Assembly (NCBI RefSeq): GCF_027596085.1
Contig: NC_072466.1
Span: 21,472,905 to 21,536,904, forward strand
Direction: 5' to 3'
Origin: Anoplopoma fimbria
Lineage: Eukaryota > Chordata > Actinopteri > Perciformes > Anoplopomatidae
DNA length: 64,000 nucleotides
The notes under the pieces were generated by a model. The model made no database searches and had not been told where the DNA came from. It was given only the letters and a program-made list of their open reading frames with translations. The position numbers were made by a program, and so were the translations under genes. This document shows, piece by piece, positions 37,432-51,180 of this stretch; within the stretch, counting starts at the first letter, position 1, and each line of letters opens with the position of its first letter.

Positions 37432-37433
<2 letters not shown>

Positions 37434-40419
37434 TGTTATCACCGGAGATCTACCGTGTTGATATCCCTATGTCATTCGATACAGGCCTTTTTTTTTTTTT
37501 TTGTTCTTGGCTTTTAAAATCCGAATGGCCCCTATGAGCTCCTGTGTGACTTTCAGAAGCAATTTACATATCTGGCATGAAATCAAACCGCTGAAAAAAA
37601 GACACAAGTGGAGAGAGGAGCGGGTAGAAGCTTTTTGGCTGGCATCCACCAAGTACAAAGATTGCTAATCTACTTGCACAGCCCATTCCATTACTTTTTT
37701 CTTCTTATTATTGACAAGAGAAAAAGGGCATCCTTCAATGCTCTTTTAACTGCACACAGTATTTTACTAGTATGACACATCATTGACCTAGCAGGGGAAC
37801 ATATCAGTGATGGCCAAAGAGAGAGAGAGAGGAAGAACGAGCACACAATGGTGAAGTGACACAATAGTTCTTGGCGTTGAACGAGCAAAGTTGCTTGAGT
37901 TTGTCTTGATCTTAGTAAGAGAGAGCGAACTCTGGCTTTTCACGCTTCTTGAAAGCAGCACAGTTCCGAGGCCACTTTGATCCCTTACAAATTGGGAGAG
38001 ACTTCCATTTGTGCAGAATGAGGCGGTAAGCCCTTTTGGAATCCCAGAATCAGTTGCTCCTCTGAAGTACAACATAAAATGATCTTTGGAAAAGATAAAA
38101 AAAGAGCAGGGATCAGGGAGCACTCAAAGGTTGTTGGGAAATGAATTTATCGTCTCTATAGCCAGCGATCGGCTGCCTCTCATCATTCAGACAAAACAAA
38201 CAAGCGATGAGTGACGGCCTTTCATCCGCGAGCACTATGAGGTCGTTGGAAAATATAGTTCCGTGACTGATTGAATGTGTATAAACGCTTCATGCCGTTA
38301 CACGTTTGCCTCTTGTCATGAATAAGCAGTTAGAATACTTGAGTCTAGGACTGACATGGAAACAGCAGAGTATAACAGGACGCTGGCCGCCCCGGAGCCA
38401 GAGGCGTAGGGCTCAACCAGACCTCAACGCTGTGTCTTGTCTGTCTGGAGATGGCTCTCCCTCTGAGGAAATGAGTCTACGATACACAGGCATTGCTCAA
38501 ATTCCTCTCCTTGTGTCATCGCCGCTAAAGCAAATAGCGGCTTAGGGGGGGGAAAGGATTCCGCCACTGAATCAACAGATTGTTTGCGTCCTCACAGGCT
38601 CAAAGGGGAACTTTTTCAGAATTGTGGAAAGGTAGGAATTTGGGGGGGAATGGTTCCTTTTTAGCCCGTTATTGGGAAACAAAAGGAGTTTCAAAGTCTT
38701 TGCTTTTTTACACCACACGTTTTGAAGGGGGGGGCTTCGTTATTGGAGGGAGAACTCCGGACTCGAATTCCCAGCTTTTGATTGACTCTTTTGGAAATGA
38801 GAGCGGACTGTGACTCGAGCCATTGGATTAATTGGTGCGCACATGCTTAGCCATGGGCTCACCAGTGACCTGGGGTAGATGGGAATTGTCTGAGAGATGG
38901 TTGTATGCGTATTAATGAGGGTCAATCGGGGTCTTCCTGGGACCAACCCAGCATGGAGGCCTGGGCCTTTCCACTCAAACACACTGATGCCATGTGTTTG
39001 TAGTAAGCAACACTGAAGGAGGTGGAGGGATGATGACAAAGGACAGAATCCATATTAGGCTTTTCTGTTATTCTGAACCGTATAAGCATTTTTTGTTTTA
39101 GTTTTCCTTCCATAGTTCTTATCTTATTTGGCTTTAATCTGTTTATCCCTCTTTTATAACCTCCTCCTCATCTTCAAACCTAACACTCCCTGCTTGTTAC
39201 CGTCCTCCACTACAGGCAGCACTACATCACTCTCCCCATCATGCTGGTGTTTTCTTTTCTTGTAAGAAACCATTCCTTCCTTTTAAAGATAGGGATGTTT
39301 GTTTAGCTTTTCATTAGGCGAGGATCATCTTCATTGTTAGTTTGTGTAGTCAGAAACATTTTTGATGACTTGTCATACAAATTCAGACTTCCTCGGTCCG
39401 GCATATTTTGGTATCCAAGTCCATCGCTTCCTTCAGGGTCATGAGCCCAACTTTCCAAGCACATCCTCAGTTTCAGGCTCAGATGCTATGCTAGAGATCC
39501 CTTTTAACTCAAAGGGGTTAATTTCAATGACTGTACAGCTTCTTATAAAAACATAGAAGAAATGACAGTGCTTCCGTTGTTAAATATACCCTAATACAGT
39601 CACAAGTTGCAACAGCTGTCGTAATGCTCCCCGGGATTCATCCGGTATGCATCTTACTTAAAGTCATAAAAAAACATGTTCTTGATTTAAAAAGTCATTT
39701 TAGTTCAACATTACATTCTTGCCGTTTTGTATGCCAACAGACAAACGTGAGGACTTGAGCAATTTTTCCTCGAAAGGCTCTCGATAGCATGTGTAAGTGC
39801 TTTTATTTTTCTAGTTTGAAATATTTAGTTGTCAACACTTCCCTGTGTTTCAGACAAAGAGGCTGGGGGAGAAATTTGAGCCATTGTTGTTGGGTGAACT
39901 AGGTCCCTGTGACCCGGGGTCGTTACTCTAAATTGGCTTAAAGTCCCTCCTCTCCTCATCTGTCCATATTTAAACTCCCTCTGTGGCTACCACTCTCTTC
40001 ATCTTCGCCCTATCGACGCACACCTTGGTAATTGGTGATGTGGACCATATGTTGGGTTTGAATGGCCTTCTGTTCTGTGGAGCCATTTGACATAACCAAG
40101 GACGTATCATAACCTTGTTATTAGGCTACTTGTACCTTCCTGGACTGGCGTCACAAGCAGGGGGATAAAGTCCCCTAGGTCTCTCACCTCTCTTTCATCC
40201 TCTTCATAGCCTCTCCTGCAAGTGCAGAACACTGTCAGTGTTGTCTGTGTGTAAGCGTCACCATTCAGTGACCTCCTCAGACCTTATTAACGGACTGAGG
40301 GGACCCAGCAGTGGTGTGACCTTTCAGATGGAGGGTCAGTCTGTTTTGAACCCTTGAGTTTGGCACTTTGGCTGTCGCATCTTATGTTTTTACACAATCA
40401 GAAGTAGCACGAGGGGGTG
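37432..40419. other. Gene-free stretch
   Basis: 37500-38840 and about 39700-40370 are nonrepetitive, moderate-GC sequence that could be conserved noncoding DNA. G-runs occur at about 38546-38552 and 38728-38735. No splice-supported frame was found. Confidence 0.35.
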
Positions 40420-40795
40420 GAGCTAAGTAAGCCTAGGTGATACGGAGAAAAACAAATGTCGCAATCATTTTGACCAAATACCACAATATCGATATTGCAA
40501 AGATACTGTATGGTTGACCATTGGTGCTTTCACCAAATGTTAACACAATGAGACTTTTAATAAACAAGAATTAGAAATGGTGATGTAATGAATAAAAGGA
40601 TGAAGGAAAATTATAGAACAGCTAGAATAGTCTAGTAAGTCTGTAATCCTTTTACTGTAATGCCACCTTTAAAACCAGTAAACAGAACTCTTATGCCATA
40701 TTACGATATTACAAAATCTAAAGCAATCTCTAGTCTAATATCACGATATCGATATAATATCTATATACTGCTAAGCCCTAAAGCTAAGTAAAACC
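40420..40795 (+). repeat. Dispersed teleost repeat (ACGATATCGATAT type)
   Basis: Contains CACAATATCGATATTGCAAA, GGTTGACCATTGGTGCTTTC, CTTATGCCATATTACGATAT and ATCACGATATCGATATAATA, ending CTAAGCCCT. The same element, interrupted, starts the window at 1-341. A short family-1-like fragment follows at about 40920-40970 (GTCAATCACAAGGTAGCCCC). Confidence 0.7.
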
Positions 40796-41234
40796 GTATG
40801 CTGAAGATATTTTTTTTTAGTCGACCAAAATGTTACAGTTAAGTTCGGTGAACTGAAGACACACTGAAAGGGTTAAAGTTTTAAGACAAAAACAAATACA
40901 ACTCCCAGACTGGACAACCCTGCTTGTCAATCACAAGGTAGCCCCGCCCTTAAGCATACCCTGCTTTATTTTCCTCTTCCATCACTTGTTTTGCAGGCTA
41001 CTGTATGGAGCTGGAAAGCTTTGAATGGCTTGTTTCCAAAAGGATATTCATTCAAAATGAGCAATAAATATTTTGTCCTAAAAAGGTACAAATGCATCAT
41101 TGAAGTCTTATTTTCTACATTCTTGCTACAGTGCTGCTGATCCTTAACTCCAGCGGAATCATTTTTTTCCCAGTCCAGTCTTGGTCCTTATTGTGGTTAT
41201 TACATATCCTGAAAAACTTTGTGTCTCTTTCTAG

Positions 41235-41312
41235 ATGAATGTGTCTCTGTGAGGAGTTTGACAGTCTGAACGCATGAACAGATGCAGAGCATGGTCCTTT
41301 TTCATCCTACAG
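41235..41312 (+). other. Candidate 78-nt exon, plus strand
   Basis: TGTGTCTCTTTCTAG before 41235 is a good acceptor and CCTACAG|GTAAGA at 41312 is a strong donor. All frames entering the exon meet a stop early, so it could only be 5' UTR or carry a start; ATGs at 41274, 41282 and 41291 are open to the donor. No neighbouring exon was tied to it. Confidence 0.4.
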
Positions 41313-41569
41313 GTAAGACATGACACTGGGTCTACACTTTTCTCACACACACATTACTGTGTGTTCTCCTCTTTAAATATAACATAATTTACATCATGCA
41401 TATAGTCATGATTGACACTTGCATTGAGCTACTGGGCATTGACGACTGCTTTTTGTGACCCATCCTTTGACCTTAGCAGTAGATTACATTGTCATCATAA
41501 AGGTGTAACTCCAGGTTTAATGAGGGCCTCTAATTTGTTAAATATTAGATTTTACTATGAGATTCTAGC

Positions 41570-42471
41570 AACACTTTCTATGACGCCTATGACTATAATG
41601 CATTAAAAAAATGCTTATAATGTGTTATAATCGGCAAATTGCACTATATAATAATAACCCTTTAAAATATACATGATGATTTATAGCGATAATGAATTAT
41701 AAAATCAGGTATCATTATACTTCAGAATTGCAGCTACCTAACTGACTTTGTTTTGCAAGGATCAAAGTGATTTATAATTTCCGACATACATTATAATCTT
41801 TTTTATAACTCATAATAATCACTGTTAAAATGCATCATTATGTGATTATAAGTTACTTTAAGTGCTCATTGTTTGCTTTAAGTTAAGTAAAAAAGTATTC
41901 TCAAATCTCTGCAACAACAGCTCGCTTTCCTTAAATCAAACAATTAGCACTTTGAGTAACTTATAATCATATTATAACGCATGAGAATAGTGATTATAAC
42001 GCATGAGAATAGTGATTATAACGCATGAGAATAGTGATTATAATGCATGAGAATAGTGATTATAACGCATGAGAATATAACTCATGAGAATAGTGATTAT
42101 AATGCATGAGAATAGTGATTATAACGCATGAGAATAGTGATTATAATGCATGAGAATAGTGATTATAACGCATGAGAATAGTGATTATAATGCATGAGAA
42201 TAGTGATTATAACGCATGAGAATAGTGATTATAATGCATGATAACAGGGTTATCATTTATTACCACTAGGAATTGCAATACACTATTATTCTTGCAAAAA
42301 TGTTTATTTATTCTGATTCTTGACATTATAATCATTACAAAATGCTTCATGAGTTATGATTATTGTAATAAAGCATTATGAATATCTAAGAGAGCTTCTA
42401 ACTATAATTATACAGTGCGTTTATGAGTGTGTTTATAATGCATTATAGACATGGGTGTCATAGAAAGTGTT
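41570..42471. mobile_element. Nonautonomous element with 36-bp imperfect terminal inverted repeats
   Basis: The left end AACACTTTCTATGACGCCTA (continuing through TGACTATAATGCATTA) is inverted at the right end 42436-42471, with a few mismatches. The inside is AT-rich, dense in ATTATAA words and noncoding, and carries a 22-bp tandem array. I could not define a target-site duplication. Confidence 0.75.
41978..42241 (+). repeat. 22-bp minisatellite, about 12 units
   Basis: Units of CGCATGAGAATAGTGATTAT plus AA, alternating with a TGCATGAG variant, and one shortened unit near 42067-42085. It lies wholly inside the terminal-inverted-repeat element. Confidence 0.95.
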
Positions 42472-42479
42472 ATCAAGCC

Positions 42480-43153
42480 CCCCCACCCCCCAGACACACT
42501 CATCAGATCGTGATTTTGGTCTCTGTAGAGCATTAATGACGAAGCCAACATAAATCCTCCCCCTTGGCTCTGCACTGTACCGAATAACTAATGGGACTGA
42601 GGTCACTGTGCCTTAATCAGAGGCCCTTGATCACAAGCAGCCTAATAAGGAAAACATGTAAGGGGGAGTTAGGAACCGTGCAGTGAAGCAGCCGTCCCTC
42701 GTCCTCCCTCCCTCCCTCCCCCGCGCCTCTGTCTGGCGAGTCCAGACAAGCCTCCGGTAAAAGGTGAAGATGTTTGTTCTCCAGCTCGCTACAACTGGGT
42801 CAGTGAGCGAGGGTAAAGGTGTTTACACAGGGCTCGCAGCTCCCAGTGACCTCGCACACCTCTACGATGGCTTCATATTCCAGGAAGAAGGAGCTCCAAG
42901 CTCGTAAAACATGCATCTATCTCGCAGCCAACGTTTTGGGACGTTTACACGCTAATCTGGGGTCAATGATTGGGTTGTTTTAGACTCATAGCACGCTTGT
43001 TGGATGATGTGAAGGTGTGCGACTGTTTCTCAAATTTTACCCACCAAGACAAATAGTATCAACAGTCCAGGGCGAGCTGCGTTCGCCACCTCCCAACACA
43101 TGACTTCATGTTGGAGAATAAATCTGAACTCTAAAAGCAGCGGTGCAGCCTGG

Positions 43154-43155
<2 letters not shown>
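42480..43155. other. Nonrepetitive, moderate-GC stretch
   Basis: High-complexity sequence without a supported frame, with a CCCT-rich patch at about 42700-42722. A candidate regulatory or conserved noncoding segment. Confidence 0.3.

Positions 43156-43187
<32 letters not shown>
43156..43187. repeat. (CA)n microsatellite
   Basis: Sixteen CA units. A GT array with TACGTG interruptions follows at 43395-43452. Confidence 0.95.
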
Positions 43188-43188
<1 letters not shown>

Positions 43189-43394
43189 TTCTCTCTCGCA
43201 CTCACTCAGTCTGTCTCTCCGGTTCGCTGTGACCTGACCTGCTGAAAGGCTTTCGGGGCCGCGTCAGTCAGCTCAACAACTCTCTCTGTTCAGAGCCTCA
43301 GTGGGTTCCAGTTGGACGCCAGTCTGTCCTCCCTCCTCATTCCTACACATTGGCTGCCTTGTCATGTTAACATGCAGGGAAAACATGCACACCG

Positions 43395-43425
<31 letters not shown>

Positions 43426-43568
43426 TGTGTGTGTGTGTACGTGTGTGTGTGCAGCTAAGCATAGAATAGATGCATTCAGTTTATGTTTGTGGTTTTGTTT
43501 CCGTTTCTGCACCTTGTCATGCGTGCACGTGTAAAGTCTTAATGTGTGCGTGCCTGCTTTCATTTATA

Positions 43569-44430
<862 letters not shown>

Positions 44431-44434
44431 AAGC

Positions 44435-44735
44435 TAGGGTTGGTAATCTTGAGAAACAAGCAAGAGTTCGCTAGATTTTTAAGTCAGCAACACTGACAGC
44501 CCGTCCCTTTAGGCCCCCCTAAAGCCACTCCCCCAAAATCATAATTGTGAATGTAAACAATGAACATGGTTATTAGTACTCACAGCTATCAGATAGCAGC
44601 TTGTGAAATACTTCATTAACGAGCAACAAGTGAGCATGCAGAATATGCTGATGTAGGTAGACATGCAGGCAGCCCGTCCAATCATTACACTTTATCAGAG
44701 CATTTGACTCATGATAGCTATCAGGATGTTAAAAT
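44435..44735 (+). repeat. Dispersed teleost repeat (AGCTAGGGTTGGTAATCTTG type)
   Basis: Begins AAAGCTAGGGTTGGTAATCT and includes GGCCCCCCTAAAGCCACTCC and GGCAGCCCGTCCAATCATTA, the order I know from a common fish repeat. Only one copy was seen in this window. Confidence 0.5.
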
Positions 44736-45437
44736 AATTTTAACTTTAACTTTAAAGGGTGAGTCTTGCTGGTTTAAAACTACATTTGAACTGAGACAGT
44801 GTGCAGTGTTCTGGCATGTGATGAGCCCCAAAACTCATGGATGGTTACTCACACTGGATTTCCAGAATTGTATTTAATTTATCACTTGATAACTGAAGCA
44901 ACACAACCCCCACCAAACTCAAACTCCCGCTTTACGTGAGTGTTAAGTTTTATGTTAAATAAACAACAACCAAAAAATCAAATGAAAAGCCCAGTCTAGC
45001 ATTATCCCATTAAAAAGATAAAACAATCCAAACGTTGATTTTAAGCTGATGTTATCAGTTTTCCCCTGATTGTGACTGATAAAGTGGCTTGAATTTATTT
45101 TTTACGAACTCGTTCAAACAATCATTCTCAGATGGATTCGTTCAATAGTGGAACAACGGACTGAGCAAATAGACACAACACATGCCAAACTACTGAGTGA
45201 AAAACCAAAAGAAGGTGGCGAGAGTGAAATAAAAACAGAACAAAAGCATTCATGAAGGATTTTGTGATTGATCCCAGTGTTCCTTAGCTCATGGACTCAA
45301 ACAAGTCTGCCAGTAACCAGCAGAGTGATCCTCCCTCCCTGCTCTCCTCTAGCAGCTGTGTTGACTGTCTACTGCATGGGAACCCCTGATTACTAGGCAG
45401 ATTGTACAGTTGAGCTGTGCCTGGCAGCCAGCTCATG

Positions 45438-45438
<1 letters not shown>

Positions 45439-45510
<72 letters not shown>

Positions 45511-45537
45511 CACACACACACACACACACACACACAC
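45439..45537. repeat. (CA)n microsatellite with CCCT interruptions
   Basis: CA units with CCCT breaks near 45507-45510 and at the end. Confidence 0.97.
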
Positions 45538-47224
45538 CCTCTTAACTTTGATCGTGGAGAGTTGTAAATGAGTGCTGCTCCGTCATCCAAGGCCTCAGGT
45601 TATCCACCGGGCTTTATTAGCCTAATGAGTGGCTTTCTGAGATGTTTATCTCTACTACAGTGCGTCTGTCTGAAGTCGCCTCCGGCAGCCGTTTCATGTC
45701 CAACAACCTCATGTTGGCAGACAATCGCACATCTTTCTTTGTTTTTTTTCTCGCCTCATTAGAAGCGTCAGCTGCGACGGCTCTATGATGTCTTCATTAA
45801 AGTTTATGATTTGTTGATTTCTAATAATCTGTTGCTTTTCTTGATGTGATAGGGATGCGTGAGGGAAAACGCCGCTCCTCGACCTAACAAGACACAGGTG
45901 TAGTGAAATGACCTCAGTGCACAAGCTCAGTTGGAGGCGGCTCTCCAGCCGGAATATGATTTTACTTGAAGTGTGTCCATAATTAGATTTATGATCAACC
46001 TTCCTCGGTGTACCGAAACCACATATTAATATCAAGGGACAGTAAATGTGATGAATAACCGTCATTGTTGAAACATTTTGTGTATCATGAATAGAGTCCA
46101 GCTTTGTGATAAATTACAGATGCTTTTCTAAATTTCAGACTTGGTTTTCCAAATATTTGGAACTTGTTTAAATTGATTGTAAGCATATAAGAACTATTAG
46201 CCAACATATTTTCCCAATTATGTCAGTGAATCTATGGCCAATTCATCTTATTCTTTGCATTGATGATGTCTCCCGCATCGTGTCGCTTATGTTTTGGAGC
46301 AGAAGTGAGATTACTTTGCTTAGTGTCGCCATCTTTATCGTCCTTTACGTTTTTAAGCTTCAAGAAAGCTGTTAGTAAATTCAAAAAATGGAACCATTTA
46401 GATGCCCCAAAATGTGATCAGTTTTTCCAAATAAAGCCTATTTAGAATATTACGGTTCCAAATAGACATCTTTGGAGCTGTTAGGATAAAGGGGATACAT
46501 GTACAAAAAGCAGGTGTCAAATTAAATCAAGATCCAGCAATCTCGGCAATAGCTAGAAAGCTAATCAACTAGCTATCCATCTAGCAGACAGACAGTCAGA
46601 CAAGTTGATTTAATTCACTCTCTAGATTCACTAATAGTTAATATTTTTCTCTCTCTCTGTGCTGACCTTTGTCTACCCTTCTGGCAGTTGGAGTATATTC
46701 TAAAATACTGTCGAACGAATATAATTGCGTTTACACCTAAAGTAAATAAAAAATAGACAAGGCAGCATGAGGTCAACACCTTATTTAGCTGATATAATAA
46801 ATGCCAAAATAAGCATATTTCTGCCTCGTCAACGTCGAGCCTTCAAATGTGAAAAATAATGGAGCACAGTTTGGGTCTGGGCAGTGGAGGGCTGACCATG
46901 GCTAAGTTTTTCCCAATCACAAACTCTGATAACTGTTACAATATTACAAGCATATCTGAGCACTTCCTGCATGTTGTATAATAAAAAATAAAAAATCAAT
47001 CCATGTGGTTTGACTTCAGAGGTTATAGGGAAAAATATACAGTATGCTCATTGAATGGAAGTTTAATAAAGCGGATGGAATCATCAGCGTCTCCATTACA
47101 GATGCTCACCTAATCATTGTGTTCTTGGATATTGGACTCATTACAGATTGAGTGTCCAGCCAAATTGTTAATCTGCACAATAATGATTATATAATCCACA
47201 TTATAGCAGACTCTCTTTTTTGTT
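45538..47224. other. Gene-free stretch
   Basis: 45550-46070 is nonrepetitive, moderate-GC sequence with possible conserved noncoding texture. 46080-47220 is AT-rich. Nothing coding is supported. Confidence 0.35.
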
Positions 47225-47400
47225 TCTTTACTATCTTAGCATCTATTACATGGATTCACATGAAATGTTGTCATTCATGGTCTCAAGATGATTAATCATA
47301 CTGACTTAGTTCATCACCCTGACCGCAAATGTTGTCATTTGTAGCATTTTAACGTGCTGTCGTTAGCATTTAGCTCAAAAACACTGCCGTGCAACCTTCT
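47225..47400 (+). repeat. Dispersed teleost repeat family 2, fragment
   Basis: Carries ATGGATTCACATGAAATGTT, GCATTTTAACGTGCTGTCG and TTAGCATTTAGCTCAAAAAC, matching the order seen at 63470-63950. Confidence 0.5.
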
Positions 47401-50400
47401 TTTCATCGACCAAGATGTGACCACCTGTCCAATGCAACCCTGTTAGAAGATTTTCTTTATATTAAGAGTTCAGGATATCTGGTCAAAAAGAAGTTAACAA
47501 GCCAAAGAATCTCATCAAACATTCTAATCCAACATTTAATAGTTGACGTTACATTGCAATACTTGCAGTGAGGTTAAATACCCAGACGTACAATTAAAAA
47601 AAATCTGAATTGAGGGGTAAAAGATGAGAGTTAAAACAATGAATCCATCAGCATTCGAGGATTTGGAAACCTTTGTGTTAACTGAGTAATATTTTCAGGC
47701 ATTTTTTCAAGCATAAAGGCTCATGTTCACTTGTTCCAGCTTTTAAAATGTGCACATTTAATTATTTGCTTCGTCATATATGACAGTAGAGCAAATGTCT
47801 TGGAGGAAATGTCTGTGAAAGAGTAACTGACAAACCACCTGAGGTCACACTGATAGTAAAACCCTAACAGGGTCTCTATTTGGCGTAGTATCGGTCTTCT
47901 AGTCTCATAGATCCACAGTTTGTATTTTTACCAGTCTCATGTATAATTCACGCCAAGAGTGATTTGCTTTGAAATCACCTCCAGCTCTCTGTTCATTCTG
48001 TAGCCTTTCCAGACAGGAAACAGAACTTCCAACCAGGGAGGAGGAGAGGAAATGCTAAATGAAGGCAAGGCACGGACGCACGGCTTCAGATCAACGCAAA
48101 TCTGAGCTCTGTTTGTTGTTGGAGCTGCTGAGGTTTTGTTAAAGATTTTACCGGCTTTGATCACAGTCGTAGGAAGTCCAATCTATACATCTGTGTTTGA
48201 CACCAAGCTGACCCACTGTACATGTATGGGCTAGTGTGTACATGGGAGATTATTTTTTCAGTAACAGTATCCTAACACGTGGATTTTTATATTTGATTTT
48301 TGGATTTCCTCACTGACTTTCCATAGAGGTCTTTAATGGAGTTAAATGTTAAGGACTTACTCATGGTCTTTCTCACTGGGTTTCCCACAAACCACTACCG
48401 GCAGCGAGTCTTTTTTTTTTTTCTTCTTCCATTTGTAAAGAAGTGTAACTAAACAAATATTGTTGCTTTGACATAGACGATTTCAATTTGGCCGCCCCTG
48501 GAAAAGCCCTGTTTTGTTCTGTCTTCGGAAAAAATGCCTATTGGGTTCCTTTTGTGAAGAAGTGGGCGAGGGGGAGAAGAAGCCCGGAGGGACATGTGTA
48601 TTCATAACACCAGTGCCTCTTTTCTTTTAGTCGGCATTGTCTGGCATTGTTGATCCTCCTTTCTCTATTGTCTTGTGAGTTCCGCTGGTGGTCTGTCATG
48701 TAAACAGCTCTCAAAGGGGAACCTTCTCCACTCTCCTTTTCAAAGCGTTTTGTTTTTTTCCCTTGTCCGTCTCTTTCTGTGGTTGTCTTCTTGACCGTCT
48801 GTCTGTCTCTTGTCCCCCATCCCCTCTCATTCAGACTCTCCAACTCAATAAGACACACACAAACTGCTCTAACCATTACCGGCATGGCTCCCAGTGCCAA
48901 AGCCTCGTAGCGTATTGGGGTTTTAGGTGCCAGTGGGGAAGGAAGGACCCTGCTGGCTTGCCAGCGTCTCTGACCCCTCCATCACAATGGGTCCCTCTCC
49001 CCTCCCACTCAATTTCCCTGCCAAGCTGGGAAGAGTAAATATTTATCATCCCCCGCAACAATGGCCTGCTAGGAGGAGAAAGAGACTTTGACCGGAGCTC
49101 ATGCGAGCCCCGTAGGCAAGGCTGGCGTCAGCCGGGGCCTAAAGATGGGTTGCAGGAAGATTAAGATGGAGCAGTACGTTCTCTAAATCAGTGGTTATGT
49201 CACATAGTAAAGGACTGCACTGTGTTCGGACACTTAAAGTAATGCGTAATCCAAGACTGGGTGAGTTGGTTTGTTTACACATAAAACTGGAAATCTACTC
49301 TTGGTATAGCAAATGCAAACCCCTTAAAAAACAAAGTTTGTTGGGACTAAGGATTACGTTACACTTTTGATGACTTCAAATTATACTTAGTATTTAAACT
49401 CTCTCTATTTTTCACCACTCTACTGGTGTGGCTCCAGGGACTGATGTATAGTGGTTTGATGTATTGGATGGATTGACATCAAGGATTCATGGATCATTTA
49501 TTCCAGTGGTAGCCCATCTGTAACACAGCAAGCACATGACAAACAAATCAAAACAAAAACAATAGTACATCCCTGTAGTGCATGTTATGAATTTGCATCA
49601 TATGGAATGTAAATGGCAGCAACACAAATAATTTACTGGGCAGATAATATGGCTGACATCTTAACATTAAAAATAAACATGAGAAAATAAATAAATAAAT
49701 TGAAATTTGATTCAGGCATTCATGGCCTCCTGAGGATACATTGGTACATTTGGTGAACGCAAACATATACACTGCGTAACAGTTTACCAGAGGGAACTGA
49801 AATACACTCAGAGCATTTTGCTAAAAGTAAACTCAATAAAATATCTTACTGTAGGCTACACAACAGTTTAACAGACAGTAAGATACTGCTCTTGGTCAGT
49901 AGGATCCTGGTAGGTGATTCTCTGCTTGGCACAAATCTATTCAAAACTGTCCCAAATTGGCTTTTTTTTATTGTTCATTTTTTTTTTGCAGTTTTATTTG
50001 TCAAATTGGTATCATGACACCCCTAATCTCTATAAAAACCTTTAGGCAGCAGTGTTGAAGCATCTTTGCTGCATCTGAAGGGAGATGAAGCAGAAATTCC
50101 TTGAATATAATTCAGCACCGAATGTCATGTTGTATACAATCATGGAAACACCTGTTTTAATGACCAACGCAGAGCATATTACAAGCAGGTGCTTTCACAC
50201 ATGTTCAGTTAAAGGCATAATTAGGCAGTTAAACATCCCTCTTGGTCAATTTTAGAAATGCTGGATTGACTCAGTTGCTAAATATTTTGGCTGTTGTGAC
50301 TCAAAGAACATATTGCCCTTAATCTTCTGGTGTTGCAGTGGGACCAAAGGTTAAGGGGATCTATAAACACACATTTTTCTTTTCTTTGCTAATGAGAATG

Positions 50401-50780
50401 CACAGCCTGTGAATTTATAGTATTTACAAAGGCAGAATCAAATCAAGGACATCAGCTTGATGACACTCTCTGCCTCGCCATAGGCCTGATAATTGGAGAT
50501 GAGTTTTGGCTGAGATCCATAATGAGACCTGAATGTCAGATATGGTGTAAAATGGCAGGGGGTGAAGGGTTAGAAGAAATATGTATGTCAGTGAGACTCT
50601 TGACTTTTACTCTGGTTATAACTATATTTGCTAGAAACATGTTATTTCATGTTTTTTCTTTGTTTTAATTTTTTTTCGCATTTCAGACATAGTTATACAC
50701 TCATGGAAAGCCACCAGCATCAACCAAATGAATAGGCTAGATCCATGAGGAACTTTGTGCTTTTCTTAATAATTGTGTAC
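47401..50780. other. Gene-free stretch
   Basis: 48540-49150 is a high-complexity segment with open frames on both strands (48538-48900 minus, 48688-49038 plus) but no family match. Otherwise AT-rich, with short T runs near 48412-48423. Confidence 0.35.
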
Positions 50781-50784
50781 TTTT

Positions 50785-51099
50785 TGTGGAATGTAACTAA
50801 GTACATCTACGGTCCTAAGTACAATTTTCTTTTACCTTACTTGAGTATATACATTTAATGCAACTTTATACTTTAACTCCATTACATCTCAGAGGGAATA
50901 CTTTTACTTCACTCCATTTATTTTACAATACTAGTTACTAGTTAGGTTACTTTGCAGATTCAGATTCTTAATACAAAATATAAATCAACTAACAAACTAT
51001 GATGTATTATTAAGTAGTATATAATATAATTAAGTAAAATTGAGCTCCACCTTTACCAGCTGCAACATTATAGTGATGAAGAAACGAATGCATATAATG
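50785..51099 (+). repeat. Dispersed teleost repeat (TAACTAAGTACAT type), truncated
   Basis: Contains GGAATGTAACTAAGTACATC, TAGTTACTAGTTAGGTTACT, CAGATTCTTAATACAAAATA and CTCCACCTTTACCAGCTGCA, in the order of a repeat I know from many fish genomes. Its right part is replaced at about 51100 by the inverted-repeat-flanked Tc1 structure. Confidence 0.7.
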
Positions 51100-51180
51100 C
51101 ATTATAATCCCTAACTGCAAAGATTTGAGTACTGTGGTGTGTGTGCTATGTATATATATATGTATATATATATAATATAT

